From contig NZ_CP034235.1 in assembly GCF_009728935.1 (NCBI RefSeq), forward strand, positions 7,465,501-7,529,500: 64,000 nt of DNA. The letters run 5' to 3'. A program made the position numbers and the translations under genes. The notes below the pieces were generated by a model, which was not told the DNA's origin, did no database searches, and worked only from the letters and a program-made list of their open reading frames with translations. Source of the stretch: Paenibacillus psychroresistens (GTDB lineage: Bacteria > Bacillota > Bacilli > Paenibacillales > NBRC-103111). This document shows, piece after piece, positions 36,117 through 45,082 of the stretch. Within the stretch, counting starts at the first letter, position 1; each line of letters begins with the position of its first letter.

Positions 36117-36701
36117 ATGACTGAAAAGAACAAGGCTACTGATCAAGTTAAGGAACAGCTTGTGACTTATGAGATTTATGCCGCGATGCCGGACGATGGG
36201 CAACGCTATGAGATTGTTGATGGCAGCATGGAGTTGATGTCCCCGGGTCCCTCCACGAACCACCAAGCCATAAGCGGGGAACTAGAATTTATCTTAAAAC
36301 AAAGCTGTAAATCGGAATACGTAATTTATGATGCGCCTCTTGATGTAATTTTAAGCCAGACAAATGTATTTCAGCCAGATATTATTATGATTCACCGCAA
36401 TAGACTGCATATCGTAACAGCAAGAGGAATCGAAGGCGCACCTGATCTAGTTGTCGAAATTCTCTTTCCGGGCTCACGCAAACGAGATAAAGTAACTAAG
36501 ATGAAAAAGTATGCTCAATATGGAATTAACGAGTACTGGATTGTCGATTCAATAGCGCGGACTTTAGAACAGTATCAGCTTATTGATAATGGTTTATATG
36601 AGCTTCGAAATCTATTTGAAGCAAATGATATCGTAACCTCGGACAAGCTTCCCTGTGTCTCATTCGTCATAGACGACATATTCAAAGAAATTTTGAGCTG
36701 A
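36117..36701 (+). CDS. Uma2-family PD-(D/E)XK nuclease-fold protein
   Basis: A 194-residue Uma2 (DUF820) protein. The restriction-endonuclease-like active-site order is visible: Glu near residue 60, the Asp of VFQPDIIMI near 84, the E of PDLVVEILFPGS near 103-107, and the Lys and Asp of MKKYAQYGINEYWIVD at about 123-139. Uma2 proteins are numerous in cyanobacteria and some Firmicutes; their nuclease activity and role are largely unproven. It closes the plus-strand run, and is convergent with the binding-protein gene, 13 nt apart. Confidence 0.88.
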   Translation: MTEKNKATDQVKEQLVTYEIYAAMPDDGQRYEIVDGSMELMSPGPSTNHQAISGELEFILKQSCKSEYVIYDAPLDVILSQTNVFQPDIIMIHRNRLHIVTARGIEGAPDLVVEILFPGSRKRDKVTKMKKYAQYGINEYWIVDSIARTLEQYQLIDNGLYELRNLFEANDIVTSDKLPCVSFVIDDIFKEILS

Positions 36702-36714
36702 AGTAATTGACTAG

Positions 36715-38028
36715 CTAGAATAAAGCCTGTCCTCTTTGTTGGAGTATAAATAGTGCCTCGTCGATCGTTTTACGTCCCTCGTAAACTGCAGTTATTTCTT
36801 GCCTAGCTATCGTTTCAAAGGTCTGATAGAAATTCTGAGGTATTTTATCACTTCCTTGTATCGTGTTTGGGTATGGCTTCAAAGCATAGAACGCTTCCAG
36901 ATGGTGACCTTTCTCATCCTTTATGTACGCTGTTCGAGTTGGCATACTTCCATTGATTGAAGCTTTTGAAGCGACACGTGCAAATTCATCACTGTTAATA
37001 TAGCTGACAAATGACCATGCAGCCTGCAAATTAGAGGACTGCGCACGAATTGTGGCAATATCTTCGATCCAGATAGCGTTTCCTGTATCAGGATTACTCA
37101 AATCGATTGGAACCGTGACTAGATCCCATTCTGGCATCTGCTCACCCAGGTTGGTTTCAGCTCTTTTCAACTCACTCCTATAATCATTGGTACTGATGAT
37201 CATCGCTATTTTTCCTGAGAAAAACGGATCCTGTTTTATAACTTCCTCGTTGCTCAATCCAGGAGTAAAACCATTCCCTCCTACGTTTTGGAAAATCGCC
37301 CCCGTTTTTAATGCGTCAATGGTGAGCTGAAATACTTTACTCCATGCGTTAGTGTGAATCGTCATCTTCATATTCTCAGCATCATAATAAGAAAGTCCTT
37401 GTGCGTAACCAATTTGCAAAGCAGCGTTGTATGGATTGACATCGTATCTATTTAACATAAGTCCATATATTTTGGAATCCCCATCAGTAGTTGGAAAACG
37501 TTGAGCAAGCTGCAGCACTTCCTCCCAGTTCATTTGATCCTTTGGATATGTGACTCCAATTCTATCAAATAAATCTATATTATAGTATATCGCCTGACTA
37601 GAAAAAAACGGAGAAAGCCCATATAACCTCCCACCGCTCATTGCCTTGATTGTATCGATCACGGTTGGCGCTATACCCTCTAGATTGAACTTATCCTTCC
37701 TAATCAAGGATTCGAGATCGTATAACATACCGTCATCTGCATATTTTTCATATTGATTCGAGTTAAGCATCAGTACATCTGGAGCTTGTTCCTCTATAAA
37801 CTTATCCATTTCCAGCGGACGAATGGCAGCTGTGGATACCACCTCCACATTTATCTCGGGATTTTGAGCCATGAATAACGAGCCGTATTTGGAATAGAAT
37901 GTTGCTTCATCGTAATAAAGTACCTTAAGCGTCGTTGCTGCTTTATTTTTCGAGAATCCGTCCCCTTTACAACCAACAGTGCTTAATACCAACAAGGTCA
38001 CCATTAGAAAGCATAGCCCACGTTTCAT
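36715..38028 (-). CDS. extracellular solute-binding lipoprotein
   Basis: A 437-residue family-1 solute-binding protein. The start at 38028 (GAGGGTG upstream) gives a signal peptide with lipobox STVGC (Cys at residue 20). The mature part has the usual fold with IYYNIDLFDRIGVTYPKDQM and the late ARVASKASINGSMPTRTAY region. No permease genes lie nearby. It is instead the third gene of a unit with an ECF sigma factor and a membrane anti-sigma-like protein, 42 nt downstream of the latter. Either the protein serves as an extracellular sensor feeding the sigma switch, or it works with distant permeases. Confidence 0.88.
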   Translation of the reverse strand: MKRGLCFLMVTLLVLSTVGCKGDGFSKNKAATTLKVLYYDEATFYSKYGSLFMAQNPEINVEVVSTAAIRPLEMDKFIEEQAPDVLMLNSNQYEKYADDGMLYDLESLIRKDKFNLEGIAPTVIDTIKAMSGGRLYGLSPFFSSQAIYYNIDLFDRIGVTYPKDQMNWEEVLQLAQRFPTTDGDSKIYGLMLNRYDVNPYNAALQIGYAQGLSYYDAENMKMTIHTNAWSKVFQLTIDALKTGAIFQNVGGNGFTPGLSNEEVIKQDPFFSGKIAMIISTNDYRSELKRAETNLGEQMPEWDLVTVPIDLSNPDTGNAIWIEDIATIRAQSSNLQAAWSFVSYINSDEFARVASKASINGSMPTRTAYIKDEKGHHLEAFYALKPYPNTIQGSDKIPQNFYQTFETIARQEITAVYEGRKTIDEALFILQQRGQALF

Positions 38029-38070
38029 TTCACCCTCAGCTCCATTCTCTGCTTCCACTAAAATGCGTAC

Positions 38071-38880
38071 TCATTTTAGTGGTTTACCTACATAGCCTTC
38101 GGCAATCTGAAACAATTCTTTCTTCGAGACGTTTCCACTTACTTCTAGAGATATAAGGGTATTCTCATCGATCTTGATACGTAAAATTAGAACTTTGCTG
38201 AACTTATTACTTGAATAGATGCTCATTAAGCTATCATCCACTTTAACCACTTCCGAACTCTCCGGATACTTTTGTATCATAGAATTTTGCACTTTCAGAA
38301 GGTCGCTTAAATAAAGCACTTGCCTGGCGACGATCCACTGCTTTCCTTGTTCAAAGAAATCATAGAAACCATTAATATCTAAAGGAAGCTCATCTATTGA
38401 ACCCGATTTCAAGGAGTTGCTTTCCACTCTTAGGACTCCAAAGGTTCGAGTTGGTGATTTAATCTTAGGATCCAACCGCAAAAACGGCCAAGGGAACAGG
38501 TTTTTCGCTTCTGCTAATGTCACCTCTTTCCACTTCTCGTGGTCTAGGAGCTCATGTTCAATTCTTTTAATATCGCTTTTCTTCATCTCATTCGTATAAA
38601 TGATATTCTCGTTGTTATTAGAATAGAAAGCTATCTGGATGCCATTCCAATCAAATGAAGTAAAATGAATAGCTGCGCTGACGGAAAGAGAGGTAACGAG
38701 TAATAATACAACCACCGCAGCCCATATTAAACGGAGACGATAGGATCTCCGAATTTGTGTCCCTTTACTTGCTTCATACAAGCGAATTCTCTCCATGACA
38801 GGAGGGGCAGTATCTATTCTCGGGAGTTGTATGGATTTCATCGTATCGATTAGTTGATCATAATTCGAGTTGTTGTTCAT
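38071..38880 (-). CDS. membrane anti-sigma-like protein
   Basis: A 269-residue single-pass membrane protein: cytoplasmic residues 1-45, a transmembrane helix at about 47-69 (LRLIWAAVVVLLLVTSLSV), then a 200-residue extracytoplasmic domain ending in a DUF4367-like element (VSGNVSKKELFQIAEGY). It overlaps the ECF sigma gene by 23 nt, which by analogy with many such pairs marks it as the cognate anti-sigma factor. The N-terminal part lacks the Zn-binding HxxxCxxC motif of ZAS-type anti-sigma factors. The role is inferred from position and topology. Confidence 0.75.
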   Translation of the reverse strand: MNNNSNYDQLIDTMKSIQLPRIDTAPPVMERIRLYEASKGTQIRRSYRLRLIWAAVVVLLLVTSLSVSAAIHFTSFDWNGIQIAFYSNNNENIIYTNEMKKSDIKRIEHELLDHEKWKEVTLAEAKNLFPWPFLRLDPKIKSPTRTFGVLRVESNSLKSGSIDELPLDINGFYDFFEQGKQWIVARQVLYLSDLLKVQNSMIQKYPESSEVVKVDDSLMSIYSSNKFSKVLILRIKIDENTLISLEVSGNVSKKELFQIAEGYVGKPLK

Positions 38881-39418
38881 GACGGATTATTCCCTCCTTC
38901 AGCTTGTTTTTACTTCTCAGCTTTTTCTTCAAGCGTTCAAACCGTTTACGCGCCGTTGCGGTGCTTATCTCCAAGATCCGAGCTATCTCTTCAAATGAAT
39001 AATCTTCTTCTATCCGTAAAACCAGCATCTTCTTTTCGGCTATAGTGAGGCCACTGAACCAATAAGGCATTTCTGTACCCATTTGCTCTGAAAATATGAG
39101 CTCTGCGCTTTTGGCTTGACTCTCTGGCCGAAACAATGGCAGTAAATGCATCCACTTCCTTTTTCGCTTGAGCAGGTTTCGACAGTGGTTTTCAGCAATC
39201 TTATACAGCCAAGCTGTGAATGAGCCTTTAGTATCGTAGGTTCCAATAATTTGAAAGGTTTTAAAGAATGTATCTTGAGCTGCATCTTCCGCTTCCTGTC
39301 GATCACCAAGCAAGAAGTAGCAATAAGTATATATTTTTTGTTCAAAAAGGCGAATGATCCCTTCAAATGCAGCGGAATCCCCCTGTCGCACTTTGTTAAT
39401 GAGTTCTTCTATCTCCAT
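38858..39418 (-). CDS. ECF-type RNA polymerase sigma factor
   Basis: A 186-residue sigma-70-family factor of the extracytoplasmic-function group. Region 2 spans about residues 15-80 (FEQKIYTYCYFLLGDRQEAEDAAQDTFF is the DNA-melting helix zone) and region 4 about 120-170 (LVLRIEEDYSFEEIARILEIS then ARKRFERLKKKL). Length and layout are typical. The start at 39418 is supported by GTGGGGA upstream, preferred over in-frame starts at 39436 and 39481. It is followed with overlap by a membrane anti-sigma-like gene and then a solute-binding lipoprotein gene; it probably regulates its own unit. Confidence 0.9.
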   Translation of the reverse strand: MEIEELINKVRQGDSAAFEGIIRLFEQKIYTYCYFLLGDRQEAEDAAQDTFFKTFQIIGTYDTKGSFTAWLYKIAENHCRNLLKRKRKWMHLLPLFRPESQAKSAELIFSEQMGTEMPYWFSGLTIAEKKMLVLRIEEDYSFEEIARILEISTATARKRFERLKKKLRSKNKLKEGIIRHEQQLEL

Positions 39419-39560
39419 AGCAATCCCCACTTTCATTGCAGCTTTACTAAATATACAATTTGGACTAATAAAATGTGACATATTTTTTTAAAATATAACT
39501 ATGCACATACCTCATCTCTGACCGAATCCACTTCCAACCTAACGATAATCCTGAGCAGAC

Positions 39561-39599
39561 ATGAAAAAAAACCCGTCAGAGCATGCTCTGACGGGTTTT
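39561..39599 (-). terminator. terminator of the large repeat-protein gene
   Basis: A perfect palindrome AAAACCCGTCAGAG/CATG/CTCTGACGGGTTTT followed on the minus strand by eight T, 10 nt after the stop codon of the gene at 39609. Confidence 0.85.
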
Positions 39600-39608
39600 C
39601 GCATTTGG

Positions 39609-42545
39609 TTAGTATGTCCAAGTATTGTTTGTTGAGCCAAGTAATTTAGTATACACTTCTGTACCTGTTGTGATTTGATCATAAACATTAATTGTATAGC
39701 TATTGCTGCTACCATTATTTTTAATGAACTCAATAAATTCATTATCTGTAGCAAACGTAATAGGTATAAAAGTTGAACCAGCACCTACAGTCAAATCTTT
39801 AAAATCAAACTCTTTCTTATGTTTCTTGGAAGCTGAATCGGTTATCTCAACAACAAGCTTGTGTAAGTTTGTTGAAGTCGGTAGCGGAAGAGTGCTCTTA
39901 GCAAGTGAATAATCAAAATTAATGTTAAACCCAGCATTATTCACATTACTTGGTGTTTCTGATTTAAAGTTACTCAATCCAATTGTATAAGGTTGAATAA
40001 CCATACCACTGAGAGATCCACTTACTGTTGTATTCTCATCAGGCAGCACCATTTTCGCTACGCGGATGTAACCATCTGTACTAACAGTAGGATCTGGACC
40101 ACTGGAAACGCTGTTGACCGCTTGACCAATCAGTAGCTCAATATCCGTACCTTTCAACCCTTGTGGTAGTTCAGCAGTAATAGCTACAACTGCCTTACCA
40201 CCTGGATTAATCTTCCCTGTCGCATCTATTACTTTTGCTGGGAAATAAAGATCATCCTTTGTTTTTAAATAAGCGGATAAAGGAGTTGAGGTAGTAATAC
40301 GTTTCTCTAAGCTCTTCATATCTAATTCCAAATAATAAAGGTCATTAGTTGTACCTTTATAAGTGTAGAGATTAGTTACCGTCAGCTCAGCAGATTTACC
40401 TGTGTTAAGAAGTTTATAGCTTTCGCCCTTAGCTATAGTAGGTAGATCGACCATATCTGCATTGCTCTTGAATTCAGCTATTGTTAAGCTATCTGTCTCT
40501 GATTTCTTTTCCTGCAGCACAAGCTTAAGATCGCTAAACTGTGAAGTGTATGGGATTTTACTCATGACTACATAACTCGCTTTACCACTTGATGGAATAG
40601 AAATGGCTTTGTCCATATCCAAGATACTAGCATCAATTTTTATTTTACCATCTAATAAGAAGTAGCCTTGAAGCTTGGTTGGAGGCGCAACAGCCGTTCC
40701 TTTATTACTAATCGAAATTTCAGCTGAGAGAATATCTTGGTCCTCCCATGGCAAGCGTTGAACGGATACCAATTGTGCGGAGTAAGAACCATTCGTATTG
40801 GTGTAGAAATATTCATATCCAAATGAAACTTCCTGGGTTGTTGACTCAGGTACCTTGAAAGTAGCAATCGGATAATTGAAGCTGCTATCCGTTCCTGTTG
40901 CTGAAGGCTGAACCAATTGCAGTTCCAGCTCCGTTACGTCTACGGTCAGTGGAATACTGACGGAAAGCTGGAATTCTTTGCTTTCCTTCGGATTCAAGCT
41001 GATTTTGGTAAAAGTAGTTGCCGTTAACGGATAAACTAAACCATCTTTGGTTTTCACATTAAACAGATACTCTGGAAGCAATACTGCCTTAGCCCCATTG
41101 TTTTCAAAGGACATGAATATATTGGACGTATAGCTGGTTTCCGTTTTGGCCATTGAAGCACGATTGATAATGGCGTTAATGGATTTACCTGCTACATCAA
41201 TTACTTGTGCAAATTCCGTCGAAGCCTCTTCAGGTGTTGATTTAGGCACCTTGTAGGTAGCGATTGGATAATTGAAGCCGTTATCTGTGCCAGTAGTACC
41301 TGTAGCCTGAGGCTGAACCAACTGCAGCTCCAGCTCATCCACGTTTACTGTCAACGGAATACTGACGGAAAGCTGAAATTCTTTGCTTTCCTTCGGATTC
41401 AAGCTGATTTTGGTAAATGCAGTAGCCGTCAATGGATAAATTAAACCGTCCTTGGTCTTCACATTAAAGGTGTATTCGGGAAGTAATACCGTCTTAGATC
41501 CATTATTCGCAAAAGTAAAGAAAATATTGGACATATAATTGGTTTCCGTTTTAGTCAATGAAGCACGATTAATAGTTGTATTAACGGCTGTGCCTGACAC
41601 ATCAATCACACGTGTGCTATCTGCGCCAGCTGCAGTATCAGATTGCGGCAATGCATATAACGCTACAGGCAAAACCTTTACAGTTTCATCTGGTTTGGTA
41701 ACCTGCATTTTCCAACCCTTTGCAGCAACGCCTGTAGGAACGGTCGTTGTCAGCACCACTTCTTTTTTCACACGCGGAGCAAGAGTTAAATCTACAATTG
41801 ATTTCGCATCCAATGGATAAACATAACCTTCTGCTGTTAATAAATCAAAAGAATACGCAGGCAGCTTTACGCTTTTCAGGCCAATATTCTCGATGGAATA
41901 GTAAACAGAAACTAGATAATTCTCATCCGTCTTGTTGATAGCGACTCTTGAGATCGCCGTCTTCAGCGATGTGCCTAGAACAGGAATAATTCTTTTCACC
42001 TGAACTGGAGTTAAGTCCGTATAGGTTGCCGGTATACTAAGAGTTCCAAGACTCCGCTCATAGTTGCCTAAAGTGAAGTCCCATTGAATAAAGCTAAACT
42101 TCAAATCCTTTAAGCCCGTTTTAGAGTTGACCTTCGCATAGAAGTGGAAATCCAAGCTGCTGTGAGGAGCGACTCGATTCTTGTCTTTATCCTCAGGCAT
42201 CAAGTTAATTGTATACTTAGCGCCCGTTTGGTTCGTTAACCGTACCCAATAATCAATAAATTGCAGTTCCGTATCTTCACCATTAATAACGGTCACGGTA
42301 AAGGTTACTGTTTTGTCTTCATCCCCTGCAAGTATGGCTACTTGCTTGAGCTCGAAATTACTCTTTTTATTAATAGCTACTGAGCCTACAGGCACAATTC
42401 CTGCGATGACCTCTGTAGCTTTGGGAGCTACAGCAGGTTTCGCTGCTGCCCCCCCATTATCCGCAAAAATCGGAATAGCTGTCCCACAGAATAAAGTAAA
42501 TATTAGTGCAAAAGATGTGATTCTTTTCTGAAAAGATGAACGCAT
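39609..42545 (-). CDS. large secreted protein of Ig-like/DUF4352-like repeats
   Basis: A 978-residue protein with a signal peptide (MRSSFQKRITSFALIFTLFC..., cleavage after about residue 29) and no membrane anchor or sorting signal that I can see. Most of the mature part is built from about seven beta-rich units of 110-140 residues, each with a pattern like NYMSNIFFTFANNGSKTVLLP, then YPLTA...ISLNPKESKEF. They resemble small Ig-like DUF4352/CARDB-type domains. Two neighbouring units (about residues 312-582) are nearly identical in sequence and lie 405 nt apart, so they arose by recent tandem duplication. It follows the solute-binding lipoprotein of the exporter cluster by 105 nt. I do not recognise its function; a surface or exported structural protein is plausible. 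Confidence 0.85.
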   Translation of the reverse strand: MRSSFQKRITSFALIFTLFCGTAIPIFADNGGAAAKPAVAPKATEVIAGIVPVGSVAINKKSNFELKQVAILAGDEDKTVTFTVTVINGEDTELQFIDYWVRLTNQTGAKYTINLMPEDKDKNRVAPHSSLDFHFYAKVNSKTGLKDLKFSFIQWDFTLGNYERSLGTLSIPATYTDLTPVQVKRIIPVLGTSLKTAISRVAINKTDENYLVSVYYSIENIGLKSVKLPAYSFDLLTAEGYVYPLDAKSIVDLTLAPRVKKEVVLTTTVPTGVAAKGWKMQVTKPDETVKVLPVALYALPQSDTAAGADSTRVIDVSGTAVNTTINRASLTKTETNYMSNIFFTFANNGSKTVLLPEYTFNVKTKDGLIYPLTATAFTKISLNPKESKEFQLSVSIPLTVNVDELELQLVQPQATGTTGTDNGFNYPIATYKVPKSTPEEASTEFAQVIDVAGKSINAIINRASMAKTETSYTSNIFMSFENNGAKAVLLPEYLFNVKTKDGLVYPLTATTFTKISLNPKESKEFQLSVSIPLTVDVTELELQLVQPSATGTDSSFNYPIATFKVPESTTQEVSFGYEYFYTNTNGSYSAQLVSVQRLPWEDQDILSAEISISNKGTAVAPPTKLQGYFLLDGKIKIDASILDMDKAISIPSSGKASYVVMSKIPYTSQFSDLKLVLQEKKSETDSLTIAEFKSNADMVDLPTIAKGESYKLLNTGKSAELTVTNLYTYKGTTNDLYYLELDMKSLEKRITTSTPLSAYLKTKDDLYFPAKVIDATGKINPGGKAVVAITAELPQGLKGTDIELLIGQAVNSVSSGPDPTVSTDGYIRVAKMVLPDENTTVSGSLSGMVIQPYTIGLSNFKSETPSNVNNAGFNINFDYSLAKSTLPLPTSTNLHKLVVEITDSASKKHKKEFDFKDLTVGAGSTFIPITFATDNEFIEFIKNNGSSNSYTINVYDQITTGTEVYTKLLGSTNNTWTY
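40800..41609. repeat. two tandem 405-nt coding repeats
   Basis: Corresponding positions (for example CCTG-CACATCAAT at 41593 and CCTG-TACATCAAT at 41188) are 405 nt apart, equal to 135 codons. The units share nearly all of their residues, for example the identical run ISLNPKESKEFQLSVSIPLT. The end points are approximate. Confidence 0.8.
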
Positions 42546-42650
42546 TTTTGATTACCTCCATAGAGTTTTTGGCAGAAAATATCTTCGTAAGCGTTACTGG
42601 GCTTTTGTAAAAGGCAAGCATCGTTAGCTTATCTAAGTTGATCTTTGCCT

Positions 42651-44165
42651 TTAACCCGCAGGAACAGCTATCGCAGGCGATGATTGAAACAACGATGGAT
42701 CGATTTGGGCATTCGGATTTTCTTTAAGCTTCTGTAGTGCCATATTTCCTTTGGTTTGCCATTCCGTCAATGCTTGCTTAACGGTTTTCTTGCCTGTTGC
42801 AACTTCTTGGAGTGCTGCTTGCCCAATCTGTTGGACGGACCAAAGATTTGGTTTTTCCTGCATCAGCTTAGTATCGTCCATAAGTGGAGCTAGTTTAATT
42901 TTGTAAAAGGCATCAATATGGTAATCAGTGCCTTCTTTAGGTAGGATATATTTCATCCGGGAAACCATTTGCTGCGTACTATGGGATTTCAATTGTGCCC
43001 ATTTCTCACTATTGGAGAATTCAATGAATTTCCAAGCATCTTCTAAGTTAGATGATTTGGCGTTAATTGCCATTAAATTATTAAAGTATACATTGGAAAC
43101 CTCGCCTTGTGCTGACGGATGACTTGGCACGGTAACCACATCCCAGTCAATCTTGGTATAGCCTTTAATTGTATCTGCACTCTTATTAGCATTAATGATT
43201 TGTCCTAGCTGACCATAGGGCATTAACGTCATAGCTACACGACCCGACATGAAATCGTCATAGCCAAATGGACCTTGTGGTTGATCGCCTTCTCCAGCTC
43301 CCATTTTCATTCGTATCATATTGTCAGAGGACGGCATAACTTTATCCTTCTGCAGTTGGTATATGGTATTGAGTGCATTTTCCCATTCTGGGGTATCTAC
43401 TGTCATTTTCTCGCCTAGCTCATCATACATCCGTAATTTCAAAGGATCGGTATAAGCTTTCATGCTATAGAACATATCGCCTTGAGATTGTGAAGAGAAA
43501 GAGAAGCCATATTTATGATCTTTACCCTCACCTACAGAAAGCTTCTTAGCTAGAGCAAAAACTTCATCCCATGTCATGTTATCTTTAGGCATTTCTTCGA
43601 CGCCTGCATCGATAAACATTTGCTTATTGTAGATCAGCGCATTTGAGCTGAATGTAGACGTAAGCGCATAAAGCTGACCATCTTCGCTTGCACCCTTCAA
43701 GCTATCCAGAACGACAGGGGCAATATCCGTTGTATCAAATTTATTCTTCTTGATCTGCTGGTCCAGAGGTGCTAATAGATTCGCATCCAGCAGGGTCTTC
43801 ATTTGTTCAAAGCCCAGAACTACAATATCTGGTGGATTTGGTTTATCCATTAAGTCCATCATCGTTTCCAATGGAGTCTTTGGCTTCTCAGCATTAGGGT
43901 CCACTTCCTCATCGCTACTATAACCTCCACCATATCCGTACCTATTCCCTTCATCTTGTGTAGGAATGATTTCGATTTTGATATTGTCATTGGCGAATTC
44001 AAACAGCTCTGTATACTGCTGACGGAAATACTCTTCATCCATACCGTAGCTTGATGCAATTCTTAGAACATGCTCTGTCTTAGTGTTTGAACCCTTTTTA
44101 GTACATGCTGCAAGCATGCTTCCCACCATAATCAAAGCTAGCAGGGTAATCGATATTTTTCTCAT
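42651..44165 (-). CDS. extracellular solute-binding lipoprotein of the exporter cluster
   Basis: A 504-residue lipoprotein with lipobox MLAAC (Cys at residue 21) and a family-1 binding fold (ALIYNKQMFIDAGVEEMPKD). An unusual Gly/Tyr/Asp/Glu-rich insert (YGYGGGYSSDEEVDPN) lies at about 78-95, and the C-terminus has a further Pro/Ala-rich tail. It follows the ATPase gene by 29 nt and so belongs to the exporter operon, where a family-1 binding protein is not expected. Its job is unknown; it may bind a ligand at the surface and pass it to, or gate, the FtsX-type machine. Conservation of the binding fold is clear but the ligand is not. Confidence 0.88.
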   Translation of the reverse strand: MRKISITLLALIMVGSMLAACTKKGSNTKTEHVLRIASSYGMDEEYFRQQYTELFEFANDNIKIEIIPTQDEGNRYGYGGGYSSDEEVDPNAEKPKTPLETMMDLMDKPNPPDIVVLGFEQMKTLLDANLLAPLDQQIKKNKFDTTDIAPVVLDSLKGASEDGQLYALTSTFSSNALIYNKQMFIDAGVEEMPKDNMTWDEVFALAKKLSVGEGKDHKYGFSFSSQSQGDMFYSMKAYTDPLKLRMYDELGEKMTVDTPEWENALNTIYQLQKDKVMPSSDNMIRMKMGAGEGDQPQGPFGYDDFMSGRVAMTLMPYGQLGQIINANKSADTIKGYTKIDWDVVTVPSHPSAQGEVSNVYFNNLMAINAKSSNLEDAWKFIEFSNSEKWAQLKSHSTQQMVSRMKYILPKEGTDYHIDAFYKIKLAPLMDDTKLMQEKPNLWSVQQIGQAALQEVATGKKTVKQALTEWQTKGNMALQKLKENPNAQIDPSLFQSSPAIAVPAG

Positions 44166-44194
44166 TGCAATGCACCTCCATTTATTAGTTTAAG

Positions 44195-45079
44195 TCAGGC
44201 TAATTTCTCGTTCTTCGGGGGACGGATGACTATCTTCTCACCATCAAATTCCATGGATGCTTTTCCATTGATTTGTAAAGCATCCAGGTAGGCTTTGGGT
44301 ACCTGAAGTCGACCTACTCGGTCTAGCACGACATATTCTTCATGCTCCTCTTCAAAAGTACTCTTGTGCTCCGACAATCTTCCTAGCTCTTCTAAGTTAG
44401 GATTGCGTTTAATAAATTCCGTACTCGTTAAGCCATCCCTAATCGCAACTACACGATCGACTTTACCGGCTAATTCCATATCATGGGTGACAATAACAAT
44501 GGTTACACCAATCTCTTTATTCAGCTTCCGAAAAATATCCATGATCATATCCGACGTTTGTGAATCTACGGAGCCTGTAGGCTCATCGGCTAGCAGCAAG
44601 GATGGATGATTGCAAAGCGAGATGCCGATGGCTACCCGCTGCTGTTCTCCTCCGGAAAGCTGCTGCAGCTTATTATGCATGCGATCCTTCAAACCGACCC
44701 ACTCGAGGAGCTGCTTAGCATAACCACGATCTACTTTGCCGTTTAACATCATCGGCATTTCAATATTCTCCAGAGCGGTTAAGTAAGGAAGTAGGTTGCG
44801 CGCATTATTCTGCCAGATAAAACCTACCGTTTTACGTTTGTATTCCACCAATTGTTTATCTTCAATTTTCAGTAAATCCCACTCGCCCACTCGTACTTGA
44901 CCAGCGGAGGGGCGATCGAGGCCTCCCAAAATATTGAGAAAGGTTGACTTCCCACTACCACTATTCCCAATGATCGCCATCATCTCACCCGCTCCGACAG
45001 AGAGGTTAAGCCCCTGCAGGGCGACGACTTCGACGTTGTCGGATTTGAATATTTTTACAAGACCTTCGCAATGAATCAA
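44195..45079 (-). CDS. ABC ATPase with C-terminal AbrB-like domain
   Basis: A 294-residue ATPase of the MacB/LolD group. Walker A (GNSGSGKSTFLN) is at residues 37-48, the ABC signature (LSGGEQQRVAIG) near 142, and Walker B (LLLADEPTGSVD) near 162. The family usually ends near residue 230; here an acidic linker (SEHKSTFEEEHEEY) leads to a 40-residue tail whose pattern VLDRVGRLQVPKAYLDAL and FDGEKIVIRPP fits SpoVT/AbrB swapped-hairpin domains. Such domains dimerise and often bind DNA. The gene is 3 nt after the FtsX-type permease gene and should power it; a regulatory or dimerising role for the tail is inference. Confidence 0.9.
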   Translation of the reverse strand: MIHCEGLVKIFKSDNVEVVALQGLNLSVGAGEMMAIIGNSGSGKSTFLNILGGLDRPSAGQVRVGEWDLLKIEDKQLVEYKRKTVGFIWQNNARNLLPYLTALENIEMPMMLNGKVDRGYAKQLLEWVGLKDRMHNKLQQLSGGEQQRVAIGISLCNHPSLLLADEPTGSVDSQTSDMIMDIFRKLNKEIGVTIVIVTHDMELAGKVDRVVAIRDGLTSTEFIKRNPNLEELGRLSEHKSTFEEEHEEYVVLDRVGRLQVPKAYLDALQINGKASMEFDGEKIVIRPPKNEKLA

Positions 45080-45082
45080 GGT

